Of a DNA stretch of 64,000 nt, positions 36,863-50,553 are shown in pieces. The position numbers were made by a program, and so were the translations under genes. The stretch comes from Halomonas aestuarii (GTDB lineage Bacteria > Pseudomonadota > Gammaproteobacteria > Pseudomonadales > Halomonadaceae), in contig NZ_CP018139.1 of the NCBI RefSeq assembly GCF_001886615.1, forward strand, positions 558,001 to 622,000, read 5' to 3'. The notes beneath the pieces are model-generated. The model did not search any database. It was given only the letters and a program-made list of their open reading frames with translations, and was not told where the DNA came from. Position 1 is the stretch's first letter, and each line of letters opens with the position of its first letter.

Positions 36863-37417
36863 TCAGCACGCGACGCCGCTCAGCACGCGGTGCCCCTGGG
36901 CCAAGGCGGCCTCCAGGCTCTCGCCCTCCCGGTAGAAGGCGGTCAGGGCCCGGCGGAAGGCCGCCGCGCGAGCCGGCAGGCCCTCGTGAAGGTAGCGCTC
37001 GGCTCGCGCCTCGACCCGCGCCCGGAAGCCCTCGCGGTCGACCTCCACCTCGCCCAGGTTGTCGACGCTGACGTTGAAGGGCAGGTCACTGGCCCGCGAG
37101 AAGAGCCGCTCCAGCGCCTGGGGCGCCACCTCGACCGCCTCGAACTGGCGCTGCTCGACGGCATCGCGTCCGTCCGGCAGGTACCAGTAGCCGTAGTCCT
37201 CGAGTTCCCGCCGACGGGCCCCGGCGATGCACCAGTGACTGACCTCGTGCAGGGCGCTGGCGAAGAAGCCCCGGGCGAAGATCACCCGGTGCCAGCGGCA
37301 GGCTTCATCCGCCGGCAGGTAGAGCGGCTCATCGCCTCCCCGGACGAGGCGGGTGGAGAAGGTCTCCTGGAAGAGGCCGTCGAACAGGGCGATGACATCC
37401 TCGAGTCGGTGGGTCAC
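36863..37417 (-). CDS. epmC: Elongation factor P hydroxylase
   Basis: A 184-aa homologue of EpmC (YfcM), which hydroxylates the beta-lysylated lysine of EF-P. ETFSTRLVRGGDEPLYLPAD, FASALHEVSHWCIAGARRRE (HE-x2-H metal site), DYGYWYLPDGRDAVEQRQFE and PFNVSVDNL match the E. coli protein throughout. The GTG at 37417 follows GGGAG by six bases; the frame is open to 37438. It is a single gene, divergent from the MATE pump. EF-P, epmA and epmB are not in the window. Confidence 0.9.
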   Translation of the reverse strand: MTHRLEDVIALFDGLFQETFSTRLVRGGDEPLYLPADEACRWHRVIFARGFFASALHEVSHWCIAGARRRELEDYGYWYLPDGRDAVEQRQFEAVEVAPQALERLFSRASDLPFNVSVDNLGEVEVDREGFRARVEARAERYLHEGLPARAAAFRRALTAFYREGESLEAALAQGHRVLSGVAC

Positions 37418-37564
37418 GCGGGCTCCCGGCAGTGGCAAAGGGCGCCATTATAGGCGCGGGACGGGCGGAGCGAAAAGCGCCGACGGCTGGTAGACTGAGC
37501 GGTCCTTCGGCGCTCGTCACGGACCCGGGCGCCTTTCCCTCTCCTGCCTGCATGGAGCCGTTCC

Positions 37565-39013
37565 TTGGAGCCGTTTTCCTCACGCCTGCTGGCCACCAGC
37601 CGCAGGGAAACCTCCCCGCTGATGCGCCTGGCCCTGCCAATCTGCGGGGCACAGCTGGCCCAGGCCGGCATGAGTGTCGTCGACGTGATGATGACCGGGC
37701 GGCTCAGCGCCACGGACCTGGCGGCGGTCTCGGTCGGCTCGAGTCTGTGGCTGCCGCTGATGCTGTTCATGACCGGCACCCTGATGGGGCTGACCCCCAT
37801 CGTCGCCCACCTGCTGGGCGGCGGGCGCACATCGGGCATCCGGCCCAGCGTGCACCAGGCGCTCTGGGTTTCCCTGGCGCTGGGCGTCGCCGCCGCGGTG
37901 CTGCTGTGGAGCGCGGTGATGCCGGTCTTCCGGCTGATGGCGGTGCCGGAGGAGGTCGCCACCCGCGCCGCGGGCTACCTGGCGGCCGTGGCCTTCGGCA
38001 TGCCCGGGGTGGCGCTGTTCCAGGCGCTGCGCGCCTTCTCGGACGGCATGAACCATACCCGCCCTTCGCTGTGGATCAGCCTGGTCGGCCTCGGCGTCAA
38101 CATCCCCTGCAACTTCGTGCTGATCTACGGCGGCGAGGGACTGACGGGACTGTTCGGTGAGTGGCTGCCCGCCGCCGTGCAGGGCCTGCCGGCCCTGGGC
38201 GCCCTGGGCTGCGGCATGGCCACGGCGATCTCCATGTGGGTGATGTGCCTGGCGATGGTCGCCTACACCCGCCGCTCCCGGGCCTATGGCGACCTCGACC
38301 TCTGGCAGGCGCCCACCCTGCCCCGCTGGTCGCTCATCGCCGAACTGCTGCGCGTGGGCGTCCCGATCGGGGTGGCGATCTTCGTCGAGGTGACGCTGTT
38401 CACGCTGATCGCCCTGTTCATTGCCAGCCTCGGGGAGGTCACCGTGGCGGCCCACCAGGTCGCGCTCAACTACACCTCGATCCTGTTCATGCTGCCGCTG
38501 TCGCTTGCCATGGCGCTGACCGTCCGGGTGGGCAATGTGCTCGGACAGGGCCTCCCCGACCAGGCCCGGCTGGTGGCCTGGAACGGCATCCTGGTGGCCC
38601 TGGGCGTGGCGGGCCTGAACAGCCTGCTGTTATGGCTGACTGCCGAGCCGGTGATCGCCCTGTACACTCACAACAGCGAGGTGGCACGCCTCACGCTGTC
38701 GCTGGTCGGACTGGCCATGATCTTCCAGGTCTCGGACTCGCTGCAGGTCAACCTGGCCGGGGCCCTGCGCGGCTACAAGGACACCCGGATCATCATGCTG
38801 ATCACCCTGCTGGCCTACTGGCTGGTGGGGCTGGGGGGCGGCCACTGGCTGGGACGGTACGGCCTGTTCGGGTGGATCGGCCCGCAGGGCGTGCATGGTT
38901 ACTGGGTCGGCCTGGTCGCCGGCCTGACGACGGCCGCGGTACTGCTGGGCGAGCGACTCAGGCGCATGAGCAAGGCGATGGCCCATGGAGAGATCGAGAT
39001 TCCCGTCGAGTGA
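37565..39013 (+). CDS. MATE family multidrug efflux transporter (NorM-like)
   Basis: A 482-aa inner-membrane antiporter with twelve predicted helices in two MatE repeats. AGMSVVDVMMTGRLSATDLAAVS, ALRAFSDGMNHTRPSLWISL and VTVAAHQVALNYTSILFMLPLS are NorM signatures. It likely expels cationic drugs in exchange for Na+ or H+, Na+ being plausible in a halophile. The start is TTG at 37565 with GGAG seven bases upstream; no in-frame ATG occurs until residue 20. It overlaps the next gene if that gene starts at 38985. Confidence 0.9.
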   Translation: MEPFSSRLLATSRRETSPLMRLALPICGAQLAQAGMSVVDVMMTGRLSATDLAAVSVGSSLWLPLMLFMTGTLMGLTPIVAHLLGGGRTSGIRPSVHQALWVSLALGVAAAVLLWSAVMPVFRLMAVPEEVATRAAGYLAAVAFGMPGVALFQALRAFSDGMNHTRPSLWISLVGLGVNIPCNFVLIYGGEGLTGLFGEWLPAAVQGLPALGALGCGMATAISMWVMCLAMVAYTRRSRAYGDLDLWQAPTLPRWSLIAELLRVGVPIGVAIFVEVTLFTLIALFIASLGEVTVAAHQVALNYTSILFMLPLSLAMALTVRVGNVLGQGLPDQARLVAWNGILVALGVAGLNSLLLWLTAEPVIALYTHNSEVARLTLSLVGLAMIFQVSDSLQVNLAGALRGYKDTRIIMLITLLAYWLVGLGGGHWLGRYGLFGWIGPQGVHGYWVGLVAGLTTAAVLLGERLRRMSKAMAHGEIEIPVE

Positions 39014-40040
39014 TCGCGGGCGTGTGACCTGCCTCGGGCGAGGCATGCTGCTGGCCGTGGTGCTGACGCTGATGGCCGGCTGCGGCGAGGGCGAGAGCGA
39101 GGCGCTGCTGGGCGACTACCAGCAGCGCCTGGCCGAGAGCCTGGGCGTCGAGGTACCTGATCGCGCCTCCCCGGACAACATCGGCGCCTTCCCCGAGCAG
39201 GACGAGCGGCTGTTCGAGGTCGCCGAGACCCGCGAGGGCATGCTCGACGTCTACGCGCTGCGGGGGTGCCACATCGCCCAGCTGGTGGCGGGGCGCAACA
39301 ACCAGCTGGGCCGGGTGGCGCCCCCCAGCCAGCGCTGGCTCTACGAGCTCGAGCTGTGGCGACTGCTGAGTGACTGCTGGAACAGCGACGTGCCGTCGAC
39401 GCTTTCCGGGGACAGCCGGGAACGCCTTTCGCGCCTCACCGCCATCAAGACCGAACAGCTGCCGCGGGTAAGCTGGAATGCCCTGTTCGCCTCCGAGGAG
39501 TGGGTCAAGAACTTCTCCCGGGCGAGCTCCCCCCTCGCCCCGGAGGGCCTGGACGAGGCCCGGCAGCGCGGCGCGGCCCTGACCTACCTGCGCGAGGCGA
39601 CGCTGCACCAGTTCGACCCGGACTGGACCCCCGACTCCGCCACCCTGGAAGGCCATTTCAAGACCCTGCAGGAGCGCCCTTTCTCGGCGGAAATGCTGCG
39701 CACCCTGCTGCTGGCCGAACAGCGGCTCGACGAGGCCTCGTCGCTGATCGAGGGGGCGCTGGCGCGCAGCGACGGGGAGACGTGTCCCGGCGCGGTCGCC
39801 CCGCTGACCGATTCGACCCCACTGGGGGCGTGGCTGCAGCGTCTCGACCGCTCGGCCAGGCACTGGCTCGGCGCCATCGATGCCCTGCTCGACGCCCAGG
39901 TGGCCCCGCCGCCGGCGGTCGCCGAGTATCGACACCGCTGGCTGTCGCTGACCCACCCCGAGGCCCCCCTGCCGGCCTTCACCGAGGCCCGCGAGCACCA
40001 CGAGGCGCTTCGGGCCCGTCTCGCCCATCGCTGCCAATGA
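38985..40040 (+). CDS. DUF3080-like lipoprotein
   Basis: A 351-aa lipoprotein, with lipobox LMAGC (about residues 29-33) after a short hydrophobic stretch. The mature part is mostly alpha-helical and rich in Glu/Arg/Leu; YALRGCHIAQLVAGRNNQLG and LYELELWRLLSDCW are the conserved core as I recall for DUF3080 proteins. Function unknown. ATG 38985 overlaps the MATE gene by 29 bp; GTG 39024 would give a more standard signal peptide and is a serious alternative. It is likely co-transcribed with the MATE gene. Confidence 0.72.
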   Translation: MERSRFPSSDRGRVTCLGRGMLLAVVLTLMAGCGEGESEALLGDYQQRLAESLGVEVPDRASPDNIGAFPEQDERLFEVAETREGMLDVYALRGCHIAQLVAGRNNQLGRVAPPSQRWLYELELWRLLSDCWNSDVPSTLSGDSRERLSRLTAIKTEQLPRVSWNALFASEEWVKNFSRASSPLAPEGLDEARQRGAALTYLREATLHQFDPDWTPDSATLEGHFKTLQERPFSAEMLRTLLLAEQRLDEASSLIEGALARSDGETCPGAVAPLTDSTPLGAWLQRLDRSARHWLGAIDALLDAQVAPPPAVAEYRHRWLSLTHPEAPLPAFTEAREHHEALRARLAHRCQ

Positions 40041-40152
40041 GCCCCCGGGACTTAACCTCGGCAATCACTCTGTGCTATTGATGAGACAACAGTGACGCAG
40101 TGCGCTGCAGACCAGGCCGATGCCGTGACCACGCAGCACTTGGAGGGACATC

Positions 40153-40869
40153 ATGGGAATCCCGCAGTCACCCCGCACCGCTCGAGTCATCGACCTCGAG
40201 GCCATGCGCCAACGCCAGCTGGCACGGCGACGACTGATTCGCCTCTCACCCGAGTTGGACAACCTGGAGATGGTCTACCGGCTGGCCTCGGATGCCGACA
40301 CCCTCTACGGCATGCCATTGCTGGCATGGGGGCTGCAGGAGGACGGCGAGGTGGTGGGCCTGGTCCCCTGGATGGAGGCCCTCACCCCCTGCCACCGCCT
40401 CGATGATGCCGAGCATGGCCATTTCGTGGGCTATCGCGACCCGGAGACCGAAGAGCTCTTCGAGCAGGCTCCCGAGCACAAGGTGCTGGAGCTCCAGCAC
40501 GCCGCTGCCTACTTCGACTATGAGGAGACCGACGAGACCACGCTGATCCAGCAGCTCCCGGAGACCCAGGGGACCCATGCCCTCTGCATGGACGAGGGCG
40601 ATGCGCCCTGGCAGCTCAAGCAGGTCTTCGGCTGGCGCCTCTACAGCGACGGTGCGGTGGAGGCCCTGCTGGCCGACGAGCGGCTCGTCAAGTCGACCCC
40701 GATCCTGCCCGGTGATCCCTGTCTCTATCCCGGCCACAGCCAGCACCGGGTGGTCTACTTCTTCCAGCGCCAGATCGCCAACCGCATCCGGCACGAGGAC
40801 CCCACCACCCTCGAGGCACTGGCCCTGATGGTCATGCCCGGCAGTGACGTTGAACCATCCGCCGAGTGA
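40153..40869 (+). CDS. Conserved hypothetical protein
   Basis: A 238-aa soluble acidic protein. After a basic start (RTARVIDLEAMRQRQLARRR) comes a mixed alpha/beta body: LYGMPLLAWGLQEDGEVVGL, VPWMEALTPCHRLDD, HFVGYRDPETEELFEQAP, and near the end SQHRVVYFFQRQIANRIRHED. There is no signal peptide, helix or known catalytic motif. GGAGGG lies eight bases before the ATG, so it is well translated. I do not recognise the family. Confidence 0.68.
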   Translation: MGIPQSPRTARVIDLEAMRQRQLARRRLIRLSPELDNLEMVYRLASDADTLYGMPLLAWGLQEDGEVVGLVPWMEALTPCHRLDDAEHGHFVGYRDPETEELFEQAPEHKVLELQHAAAYFDYEETDETTLIQQLPETQGTHALCMDEGDAPWQLKQVFGWRLYSDGAVEALLADERLVKSTPILPGDPCLYPGHSQHRVVYFFQRQIANRIRHEDPTTLEALALMVMPGSDVEPSAE

Positions 40870-40884
40870 CGGGCTGGCCGCGTC

Positions 40885-41136
40885 TCAACCGAGACGGATA
40901 AGGTAGAGGTAGCTGCCGTCGTCTTCCTGCTGGTACAGCAGCTCATGCCCGAGGAAGCGACAGAACTGGGGGATGTCACGGGTCGTGGCCGGGTCACTGG
41001 CCACCACCTTGAGCACCTCGCCGGCTTGCATGTCGCGCACCTTGTTGTGCATCAGCATGATCGGCTCGGGGCAGTAGAGCCCGGTGGTGTCGAGTTGTGC
41101 GTCACAGGCCGGCAGGGAATCCGCGGAATCAACCAT
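40885..41136 (-). CDS. tusA: TusA-family sulfurtransferase
   Basis: An 83-aa SirA/TusA fold. [20 protein letters not shown] carries the sulfur-relay cysteine C22 in the Cys-Pro-x-Pro motif, and [21 protein letters not shown] the conserved second half. It passes persulfide sulfur from IscS toward tRNA 2-thiouridine. The start is the ATG at 41136; the upstream part of the frame (to 41466) overlaps the divergent gene and is not coding. Other TusA-like proteins serve sulfur oxidation, so the exact relay is an inference. Confidence 0.88.
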   Translation of the reverse strand: MVDSADSLPACDAQLDTTGLYCPEPIMLMHNKVRDMQAGEVLKVVASDPATTRDIPQFCRFLGHELLYQQEDDGSYLYLIRLG

Positions 41137-41178
41137 CGATGACCTCGTTGCAGGACAGGAAAGGTAGGGAGTAACTGG

Positions 41179-41469
41179 ATGATCAAGATCATAATCGAGC
41201 GGCGCATCATGCCCGGCCTGGAGGAGGAATACGAGGCGGCGGCTCGGGAAGCCATGCGCCACTCCCTCAGCGCTCCCGGTTTCGTCGGCGGCGAGAGCCT
41301 CGTCGAACTCGGCCACAGCGATCGACGCCTGATGATCACCAAGTGGCGCGACCTGCGCGCCTGGAAAGAATGGTACCAGAGCGAGACTCGCGCCCGGGTC
41401 ATTCAGGACGTGCTGCCGCTGCTGACCGAGGAGGAACGCATCCGGATCTACGAGGCGACGACCCACTGA
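41179..41469 (+). CDS. Antibiotic biosynthesis monooxygenase (ABM) fold protein
   Basis: A 96-aa ferredoxin-like dimeric alpha/beta barrel protein. [21 protein letters not shown], the middle [13 protein letters not shown] and [19 protein letters not shown] are family hallmarks. Relatives degrade quinones or haem, or are of unknown role. It is divergent from tusA across 42 bp and converges on rlmM with a 16-bp gap. Confidence 0.78.
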   Translation: MIKIIIERRIMPGLEEEYEAAAREAMRHSLSAPGFVGGESLVELGHSDRRLMITKWRDLRAWKEWYQSETRARVIQDVLPLLTEEERIRIYEATTH

Positions 41470-41485
41470 CGCCGGCCATGCTGGC

Positions 41486-42553
41486 TCAGTCCAGGAGCCT
41501 CACGTGCACCGTCACCTCCTCGCGGTCATGGTAGAGGTGGCGACAGGCCACCTCTGCCCGCACACCGGCCTCGGCGAGGGCCGACTCGAGGCGTGACAGG
41601 CAGTCGGCGACCTCTTGCCAGCGCCGCTTCATCGGCAGCTTGAGGTTGAACACCGCCTCCCGACACCAGCGCCGTACCAGCCAGCGCTGGACCATCGACA
41701 TCACGCGCGACGGCTTGTCGACGATGTCGCACACCAGCCAGTCGAGCCGCCCCGGGGGCTCCCAGACGAACCCGTCCTCTCGAAGATGCTCCACCAGCCC
41801 GGTGGCCATCAGCCCCTTGTCCATGGGGCCGTTGTCGATTGCATAGACATGCATCCCGCGCTGCACCAGCTGCCAGGTCCACCCCCCCGGGGCGGCGCCC
41901 AGGTCGGCCGCCTGCATGCCCTCGCCAAGCCGCGCCTCCCATTCGTCTCTCGGGACGAACTCGTGCCAGGCCTCCTCCAGCTTGAGCGTGGAACGGCTGG
42001 GGGCCGCATGGGGAAAGCGCAACCGCCGGATGCCGCCCACAAGCTCGCTGCGGTTGCCGGGAAAGCTCATGCCCAGCTGGACCCGGTCCCCCTCGCTCCA
42101 CAGCAGGTGCAGCCGTCGTCCGCCCGCCTTTCTCCGCAGGGCACCGCGCTTCTTCAGCAGCGACTCCAGGGGGCGCTTGAGCGCCTTGATCAGGCCGGCC
42201 AGGGCCTTGGCATCGTTGGTGTCCGGCGTCTCCTGCCAGACCGAGTCGAAACTCCAGCCGCTGGCCTCCACCTGGTCGAGGATGGGGGTCAGCCGGTCCT
42301 CACGGGAGAGCGAGAGCGGGGCCAGCGCCACCAGGCTCTGGCGGGCAAACACCAGGCTGGCCAGCGGCAGGGCCCGATGCAGCCTGTTGGCCGGCTCACC
42401 TCCGTCGACCATGAAGCGGACGAAGCCCGCCTCCACCCGGAAATCGGGCGTCCCGGGCCAGCCCAGGGCGGAGGCCTTGTCGGTGATCTCGGCGGCCAGG
42501 TCCGGTTCGAAGCCGGGACGGCAGTAGAGCAGCAGTTCACTCGGCGGGGTCAT
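41486..42553 (-). CDS. rlmM: 23S rRNA C2498 2'-O-ribose methyltransferase
   Basis: A 355-aa SAM-dependent methyltransferase. An N-terminal THUMP-like region (about 1-170, [20 protein letters not shown]) recognises RNA; the Rossmann domain has [13 protein letters not shown] (SAM loop), YAIDNGPMD, then [12 protein letters not shown] and the catalytic lysine in [11 protein letters not shown]. It matches RlmM in length and order. ATG 42553 follows AAGGGGGGA and overlaps the end of the upstream DUF2721-type gene by 17 bp, so the two are probably coupled. Confidence 0.92.
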   Translation of the reverse strand: MTPPSELLLYCRPGFEPDLAAEITDKASALGWPGTPDFRVEAGFVRFMVDGGEPANRLHRALPLASLVFARQSLVALAPLSLSREDRLTPILDQVEASGWSFDSVWQETPDTNDAKALAGLIKALKRPLESLLKKRGALRRKAGGRRLHLLWSEGDRVQLGMSFPGNRSELVGGIRRLRFPHAAPSRSTLKLEEAWHEFVPRDEWEARLGEGMQAADLGAAPGGWTWQLVQRGMHVYAIDNGPMDKGLMATGLVEHLREDGFVWEPPGRLDWLVCDIVDKPSRVMSMVQRWLVRRWCREAVFNLKLPMKRRWQEVADCLSRLESALAEAGVRAEVACRHLYHDREEVTVHVRLLD

Positions 42554-42980
42554 GATCCCCCCTTTTCTCCTTTGCCTGGCGGGAGTCGGAAGCCCGCAGT
42601 TCCTCGATGTCCTGCAACTGGACGTTGAGGGCATTGGTGGAGATCTGGATCTCCCAGAGGGAATAGATCAGGGAGATGGACAGCAGGACCAGGCTGGTCC
42701 CGAAGAGCACCACTCCCAGCAGCTCAAGCGAGAGAAAGAGGGCAAACATGGAGAGGGTGCAGAGCAGGAAGCTCATCACGCCGGCCAGCTGCATGCGCTT
42801 GGTCAGGGAGATCCGCTTGCGCAGCAGCAGGATCTGGGTGGCGTTCGCCTCCTGGTGCTGGTTGCGTTCCTCATCGGCCAGCTTGCGGATCAGCTGGGCC
42901 AGGGTGAGGAAGCGGTTGGTATAGGCCAGCAGCAGCAGCGAGATGGCGGGAAACAGCAGGGCTGGAGTGGTCAGCGTCAA
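42537..42980 (-). CDS. DUF2721-like small membrane protein
   Basis: A 147-aa protein with three hydrophobic helices (about 5-20, 65-85, 90-110), and basic/acidic segments between them: RKLADEERNQHQEANATQIL, then LLRKRISLTKRMQL. This is the pattern of DUF2721. The start is TTG at 42980 with GGAG eight bases upstream. The C-terminal 35 residues are charged and cytosolic. Function unknown; it overlaps rlmM and shares its transcript. Confidence 0.75.
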   Translation of the reverse strand: MTLTTPALLFPAISLLLLAYTNRFLTLAQLIRKLADEERNQHQEANATQILLLRKRISLTKRMQLAGVMSFLLCTLSMFALFLSLELLGVVLFGTSLVLLSISLIYSLWEIQISTNALNVQLQDIEELRASDSRQAKEKRGDHDPAE

Positions 42981-43044
42981 GGGTGAGCTCCAAAGGACAG
43001 TCGTAACCCCATGATAACAGGTGGCACTTTCAGGGGATGAAATG

Positions 43045-43078
43045 AAAAAACCCCGAGCTCTGATGAACTCGGGGTTTT
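43045..43078 (-). terminator. rRNA operon terminator
   Basis: On the minus strand AAAACCCCGAG and CTCGGGGTTTT pair around a 10-base loop and continue into a T6 run. It lies 12 bp after the 5S gene. Confidence 0.92.
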
Positions 43079-43089
43079 CTCGGAATAGG

Positions 43090-43207
43090 TGCCTGACGAT
43101 GACCTACTCTCGCATGGGGAGGCCCCACACTACCATCGGCGCTGAGCGGTTTCACTGCTGAGTTCGGCAAGGGATCAGGTGGTTCCCGCACGCTATGGTC
43201 GTCAGGC
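43090..43207 (-). rRNA. rrf: 5S ribosomal RNA
   Basis: About 118 nt, minus strand. The ends GCCTGACGACC and GGTCATCGTCAGGC pair as helix I, and internal blocks such as CCACCTGATCCC, GCCGAACTCAG and CGCCGATGGTAGTGTGGGG match bacterial 5S rRNA. It is the last gene of the rrn operon. Confidence 0.95.
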
Positions 43208-43290
43208 GAAAAACGGTGAATCATGCTGACGAGATCGTCTCGTCGTATCCGTCATGTCGGTCGCCATCGGCAGACCGCTTGGGTGTTATA

Positions 43291-46178
<2,888 letters not shown>

Positions 46179-46292
46179 TATAACCCCAAGAGGTCTGGTC
46201 CGCGATGACAATCGACAATTGCCGGATACGCTTGAGACGTATCTCGTGTCACCTTCCTCTCGGAAGGTAACGTTTGTCAGCATGATTCACAT

Positions 46293-46304
46293 TGTTAAAG
46301 AGCA
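46293..46304 (-). promoter_or_regulatory. boxA antitermination site in 16S-23S spacer
   Basis: Minus-strand TGCTCTTTAACA, the Nus-factor boxA consensus, upstream of 23S and downstream of tRNA-Ala. Confidence 0.8.
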
Positions 46305-46371
46305 CTGTTCAGAGAACAGTGGAAAGCCGTCTGGCTTGCCGCTGGTCTCTGTTCTGGACTGTCGGGAAGGA

Positions 46372-46447
46372 TGGTGGAGCCTAGCGGGATCGAACCGCTG
46401 ACCTCCTGCGTGCAAGGCAGGCGCTCTCCCAGCTGAGCTAAGGCCCC
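46372..46447 (-). tRNA. tRNA-Ala (anticodon TGC)
   Basis: 76 nt including encoded CCA. The acceptor stem GGGGCCT pairs with AGGCTCC apart from wobble, the anticodon loop is CTTGCAC, and the T-loop is GGTTCGATCC. It has the usual spacer position before 23S. Confidence 0.95.
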
Positions 46448-46462
46448 TCTGATCCTGCAAAT

Positions 46463-46557
46463 TGGTGGGTCTGGGCAGACTTGAAGAACCCCGCGACCTC
46501 ACCCTTCTCTTTATCGAACATCCGGGGGTGCGCTCTAACCAACTGAGCGATCCGGCC
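46463..46557 (-). pseudogene. Degenerate tRNA-Ile-like sequence in the rRNA spacer
   Basis: About 95 nt between tRNA-Ile and tRNA-Ala. Its D-arm (GCTCAGTTGGTTAGAGCGCA) and 3' end (TTCAAGTCTGCCCAGACCC, then CCA) match the neighbouring tRNA-Ile exactly, but the anticodon arm carries an insertion of more than ten bases, the T-stem 5' side is replaced by GCGGGGTTC, and the 5' acceptor strand (GGCCGGA) no longer pairs with the 3' strand. It cannot fold as a standard tRNA. It may be a duplicated tRNA-Ile that decayed, a chimera with another tRNA, or an assembly error among rrn copies. Confidence 0.65.
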
Positions 46558-46567
46558 ATTCGGAGAA

Positions 46568-46644
<77 letters not shown>

Positions 46645-46738
46645 ATTGGTCACGCTGGGCCTATACCCAAACAGTCTTTGCTCTGGTCGATCAGGTAATT
46701 CATTGTGGACACTTGCCGAGTGTCGATGATTCGTCGTT

Positions 46739-48277
<1,539 letters not shown>

Positions 48278-48414
48278 AAGTCTGATAGTTCCTAAGGTGG
48301 AACCAAACCTGGCTCAAGGTTCAAACGTCTCATTTGACGAGTCGCTTGCCTTGAATGTTTCAGTGACTGGTCACCGACATCCCGACAAGCGCCCACATGA
48401 ATTACCTGATCGAT

Positions 48415-48425
48415 TGTTAAAGAGC
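48415..48425 (-). promoter_or_regulatory. boxA in rRNA leader
   Basis: Minus-strand GCTCTTTAACA, about 140 bp upstream of 16S, matching the leader boxA for rRNA antitermination. Confidence 0.8.
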
Positions 48426-48498
48426 TCTCGCTGTTGCCGTCGTGCCCGGCTCACTTCCGTGAAGTGGCGGTCTCGCCGGCGCCCTGCGAGGAAGGCGT

Positions 48499-48526
48499 AT
48501 TCTACGTGATCGGCGTGTCGTGTCAA
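48499..48526 (-). promoter_or_regulatory. rrn promoter P2
   Basis: Minus-strand TTGACA (48526-48521), 16-bp spacer, TAGAAT (48504-48499), followed by a G+C-rich discriminator, as expected of stringently controlled rRNA promoters. Confidence 0.82.
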
Positions 48527-48636
48527 CCCTGCGATGCGTTCCGAAGGAAGCGATCCGGGTGGCCGAACCCTCGATTCGCTCAAGCGATTCGAGTGCCGAT
48601 GGAGCCCTCAGCGGGTCTCCGTAAAGCGTGGTGCGC

Positions 48637-48664
48637 ATTCTACCGAATGCGGCCTGTTCGTCAA
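48637..48664 (-). promoter_or_regulatory. rrn promoter P1
   Basis: Minus-strand TTGACG (48664-48659), 16-bp spacer, TAGAAT (48642-48637), then a G+C-rich GCGCACC. It lies 138 bp upstream of P2 with the same -10. The rest of 48278-48961 holds only leader and upstream sequence; the short open frames there are not genes. Confidence 0.78.
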
Positions 48665-48961
48665 GCGGGAATTTCCAAAGACGCTTCGAAAAACCCAAGT
48701 GGAAACAAGCACTTCACCCACTTACCACCGCCTGCAACGTGTGCCCGTCGCCGGCAGCGGATGCGTACTTTACGATCTCGCGCCGACGCATGCAACCCCT
48801 GCGCGTCAGAAAAATATAGCCCAGCCTGACACGTCGCGCCATGCGCTTCGTCGGGTTTCCGCCAGGGCCCCGTCGAGGGCACCAGCGGAGAAGCCCAAGG
48901 CACTGCGTTGCAGGAATGCCCCGGGCGTGAACCGCGACTTCGGGCAGGGCCTTGAGCGGTC

Positions 48962-50446
48962 TCAGATCACGAAGAGATCAACGAAGCGGTGCACCGCGGT
49001 GTCCTCCAGGAGCGCCTGGTCGCGGCAGAGATCGCTGATCTGCTTACAACGTCCCGCCGGGAAACGGGTCGCGAGGTTGTGCCGGAACTTCTCCTCCAGC
49101 AGCGGGATGCCCTCCGCGCGACGGCGGCGATGGCCGATGGGATATTCGACCGCAACCTTCTCCGTGGCACTGCCGTCCTCGAAGAACACCTGGATGGCAT
49201 TGGCGATGGAGCGCTTGGACGGATCGTAGTAGTCCCGGGAATAGTCCTGGTCCTCGACCACCTCCATCTTCCCGCGCAGCTCATCGATCCGCGGGTGGGC
49301 CTCATGGAAGGCGTCCTCGTAATGCTCGGCCGTGAGGTTGCCGAAGATCAGCGGCACGGCGGTCATGTACTGGAGGCAATGGTCCCGGTCCGCGGGATTG
49401 GCCAGGGCACCCGACTTGGAAATGATGCGGATCGCCGAATCGTGAGTGGTCAGCACGATGCGGTCGATCTCGTCCAGGCGTTCCTTCACCTGGGGGTGCA
49501 GGGTCACGGCCGCCTCGCAGGCGGTCTGGGCGTGGAACTCGGCCGGGAAGGAGATCTTGAACAGGATGTTCTCCATCACGTAGGTACCGAAATCGCGCTG
49601 GAAGGTGAACCGGCGCTCCGCCTCGGGCTTGGTGGCCAGGTCCCGGTTGGTGTGGCTGAAGAGGATGTCGTAGAAGCCCCACTGCGGCGCGGTGAGCACG
49701 CCGGGAATGCCCATCTCGCCGCGCATGGCGATGTCGGCCAGGCGCACGGCGCGGGACGTGGCATCCCCGGCGGCCCAGCTCTTGCGCGACCCCGCATTGG
49801 GCGCATGCCGATAGGTGCGCAGGCTCTGGCCGTCGACCCAGGCATGGGAGAGGGCCGCGAGCAGCTGCTCGCGGTCGGCGCCCATCAGCTTCGCCACCAC
49901 CGCGGTGGAGGCCACCTTCACCAGCACCACGTGGTCGAGGCCTACCCGGTTGAAGGAGTTATCGAGGGCCAGCACGCCCTGGATCTCGTGGGCCATGACC
50001 ATGGCCTCGAGCACCTGGCGCATGGCCAAAGGCGGCTGCCCATCGGCGACGCGCTTCTGGGAGAGGTGGTCGGCCACGGCGAGGATGCCCCCCAGGTTGT
50101 CGGAGGGGTGACCCCACTCGGCGGCCAGCCAGGTGTCGTTGTAGTCCAGCCAGCGGATGGTGGCCCCGATGTCCCAGGCCGCCTTGACCGGATCCAGGCG
50201 GAAGGAGGTCCCGGGCACGCGCGCCCCATGGGGAACCACCGTGCCCTCCACCAGGGGGCCCAGGTGCTTGGTGCACTCCGGAAAGCGCAGCGCCAGCAGG
50301 CCGCAGCCCAGGGTATCCATCAGGCAGTGGCGGGCCGTCTCCAGCGCCTCGTCGCTGTCGATCGTGAACCCGAGGACGTAGTCGGCGATCTTCTGCAGCT
50401 CGGCGTCGTAGTCCGGCCGCACATTGGATTCCACGGTCGTCGTCAT
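48962..50446 (-). CDS. prpD: 2-methylcitrate dehydratase
   Basis: A 494-aa cytosolic MmgE/PrpD-fold enzyme. [40 protein letters not shown] (about 93-112), [18 protein letters not shown] and [15 protein letters not shown] are PrpD landmarks. It dehydrates 2-methylcitrate. Operons with AcnD/PrpF do the same step by the iron-sulfur route, so having both prpD and acnD gives potential redundancy; in Shewanella and related bacteria AcnD+PrpF replaces PrpD function. It is the last gene of the operon, 107 bp after prpF, and could also have its own promoter. AGGAGGA precedes the ATG. Confidence 0.93.
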   Translation of the reverse strand: MTTTVESNVRPDYDAELQKIADYVLGFTIDSDEALETARHCLMDTLGCGLLALRFPECTKHLGPLVEGTVVPHGARVPGTSFRLDPVKAAWDIGATIRWLDYNDTWLAAEWGHPSDNLGGILAVADHLSQKRVADGQPPLAMRQVLEAMVMAHEIQGVLALDNSFNRVGLDHVVLVKVASTAVVAKLMGADREQLLAALSHAWVDGQSLRTYRHAPNAGSRKSWAAGDATSRAVRLADIAMRGEMGIPGVLTAPQWGFYDILFSHTNRDLATKPEAERRFTFQRDFGTYVMENILFKISFPAEFHAQTACEAAVTLHPQVKERLDEIDRIVLTTHDSAIRIISKSGALANPADRDHCLQYMTAVPLIFGNLTAEHYEDAFHEAHPRIDELRGKMEVVEDQDYSRDYYDPSKRSIANAIQVFFEDGSATEKVAVEYPIGHRRRRAEGIPLLEEKFRHNLATRFPAGRCKQISDLCRDQALLEDTAVHRFVDLFVI

Positions 50447-50553
50447 GAGCCTCCTCCTGTCACGAAACTGTCGGTGTCTCCCTCCACTATAGAAAACGCC
50501 CCTGGCCCTTGAGTAAAGAGCGGCGACCCGGGGCGCCTGGTGCCCGCCGGAAA

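Noticed and set aside
34582..37071. Long plus-strand frame spanning the E1 gene and part of epmC
   Set aside because: Antisense to two recognisable genes with intact motifs; codon pattern is that of a shadow.
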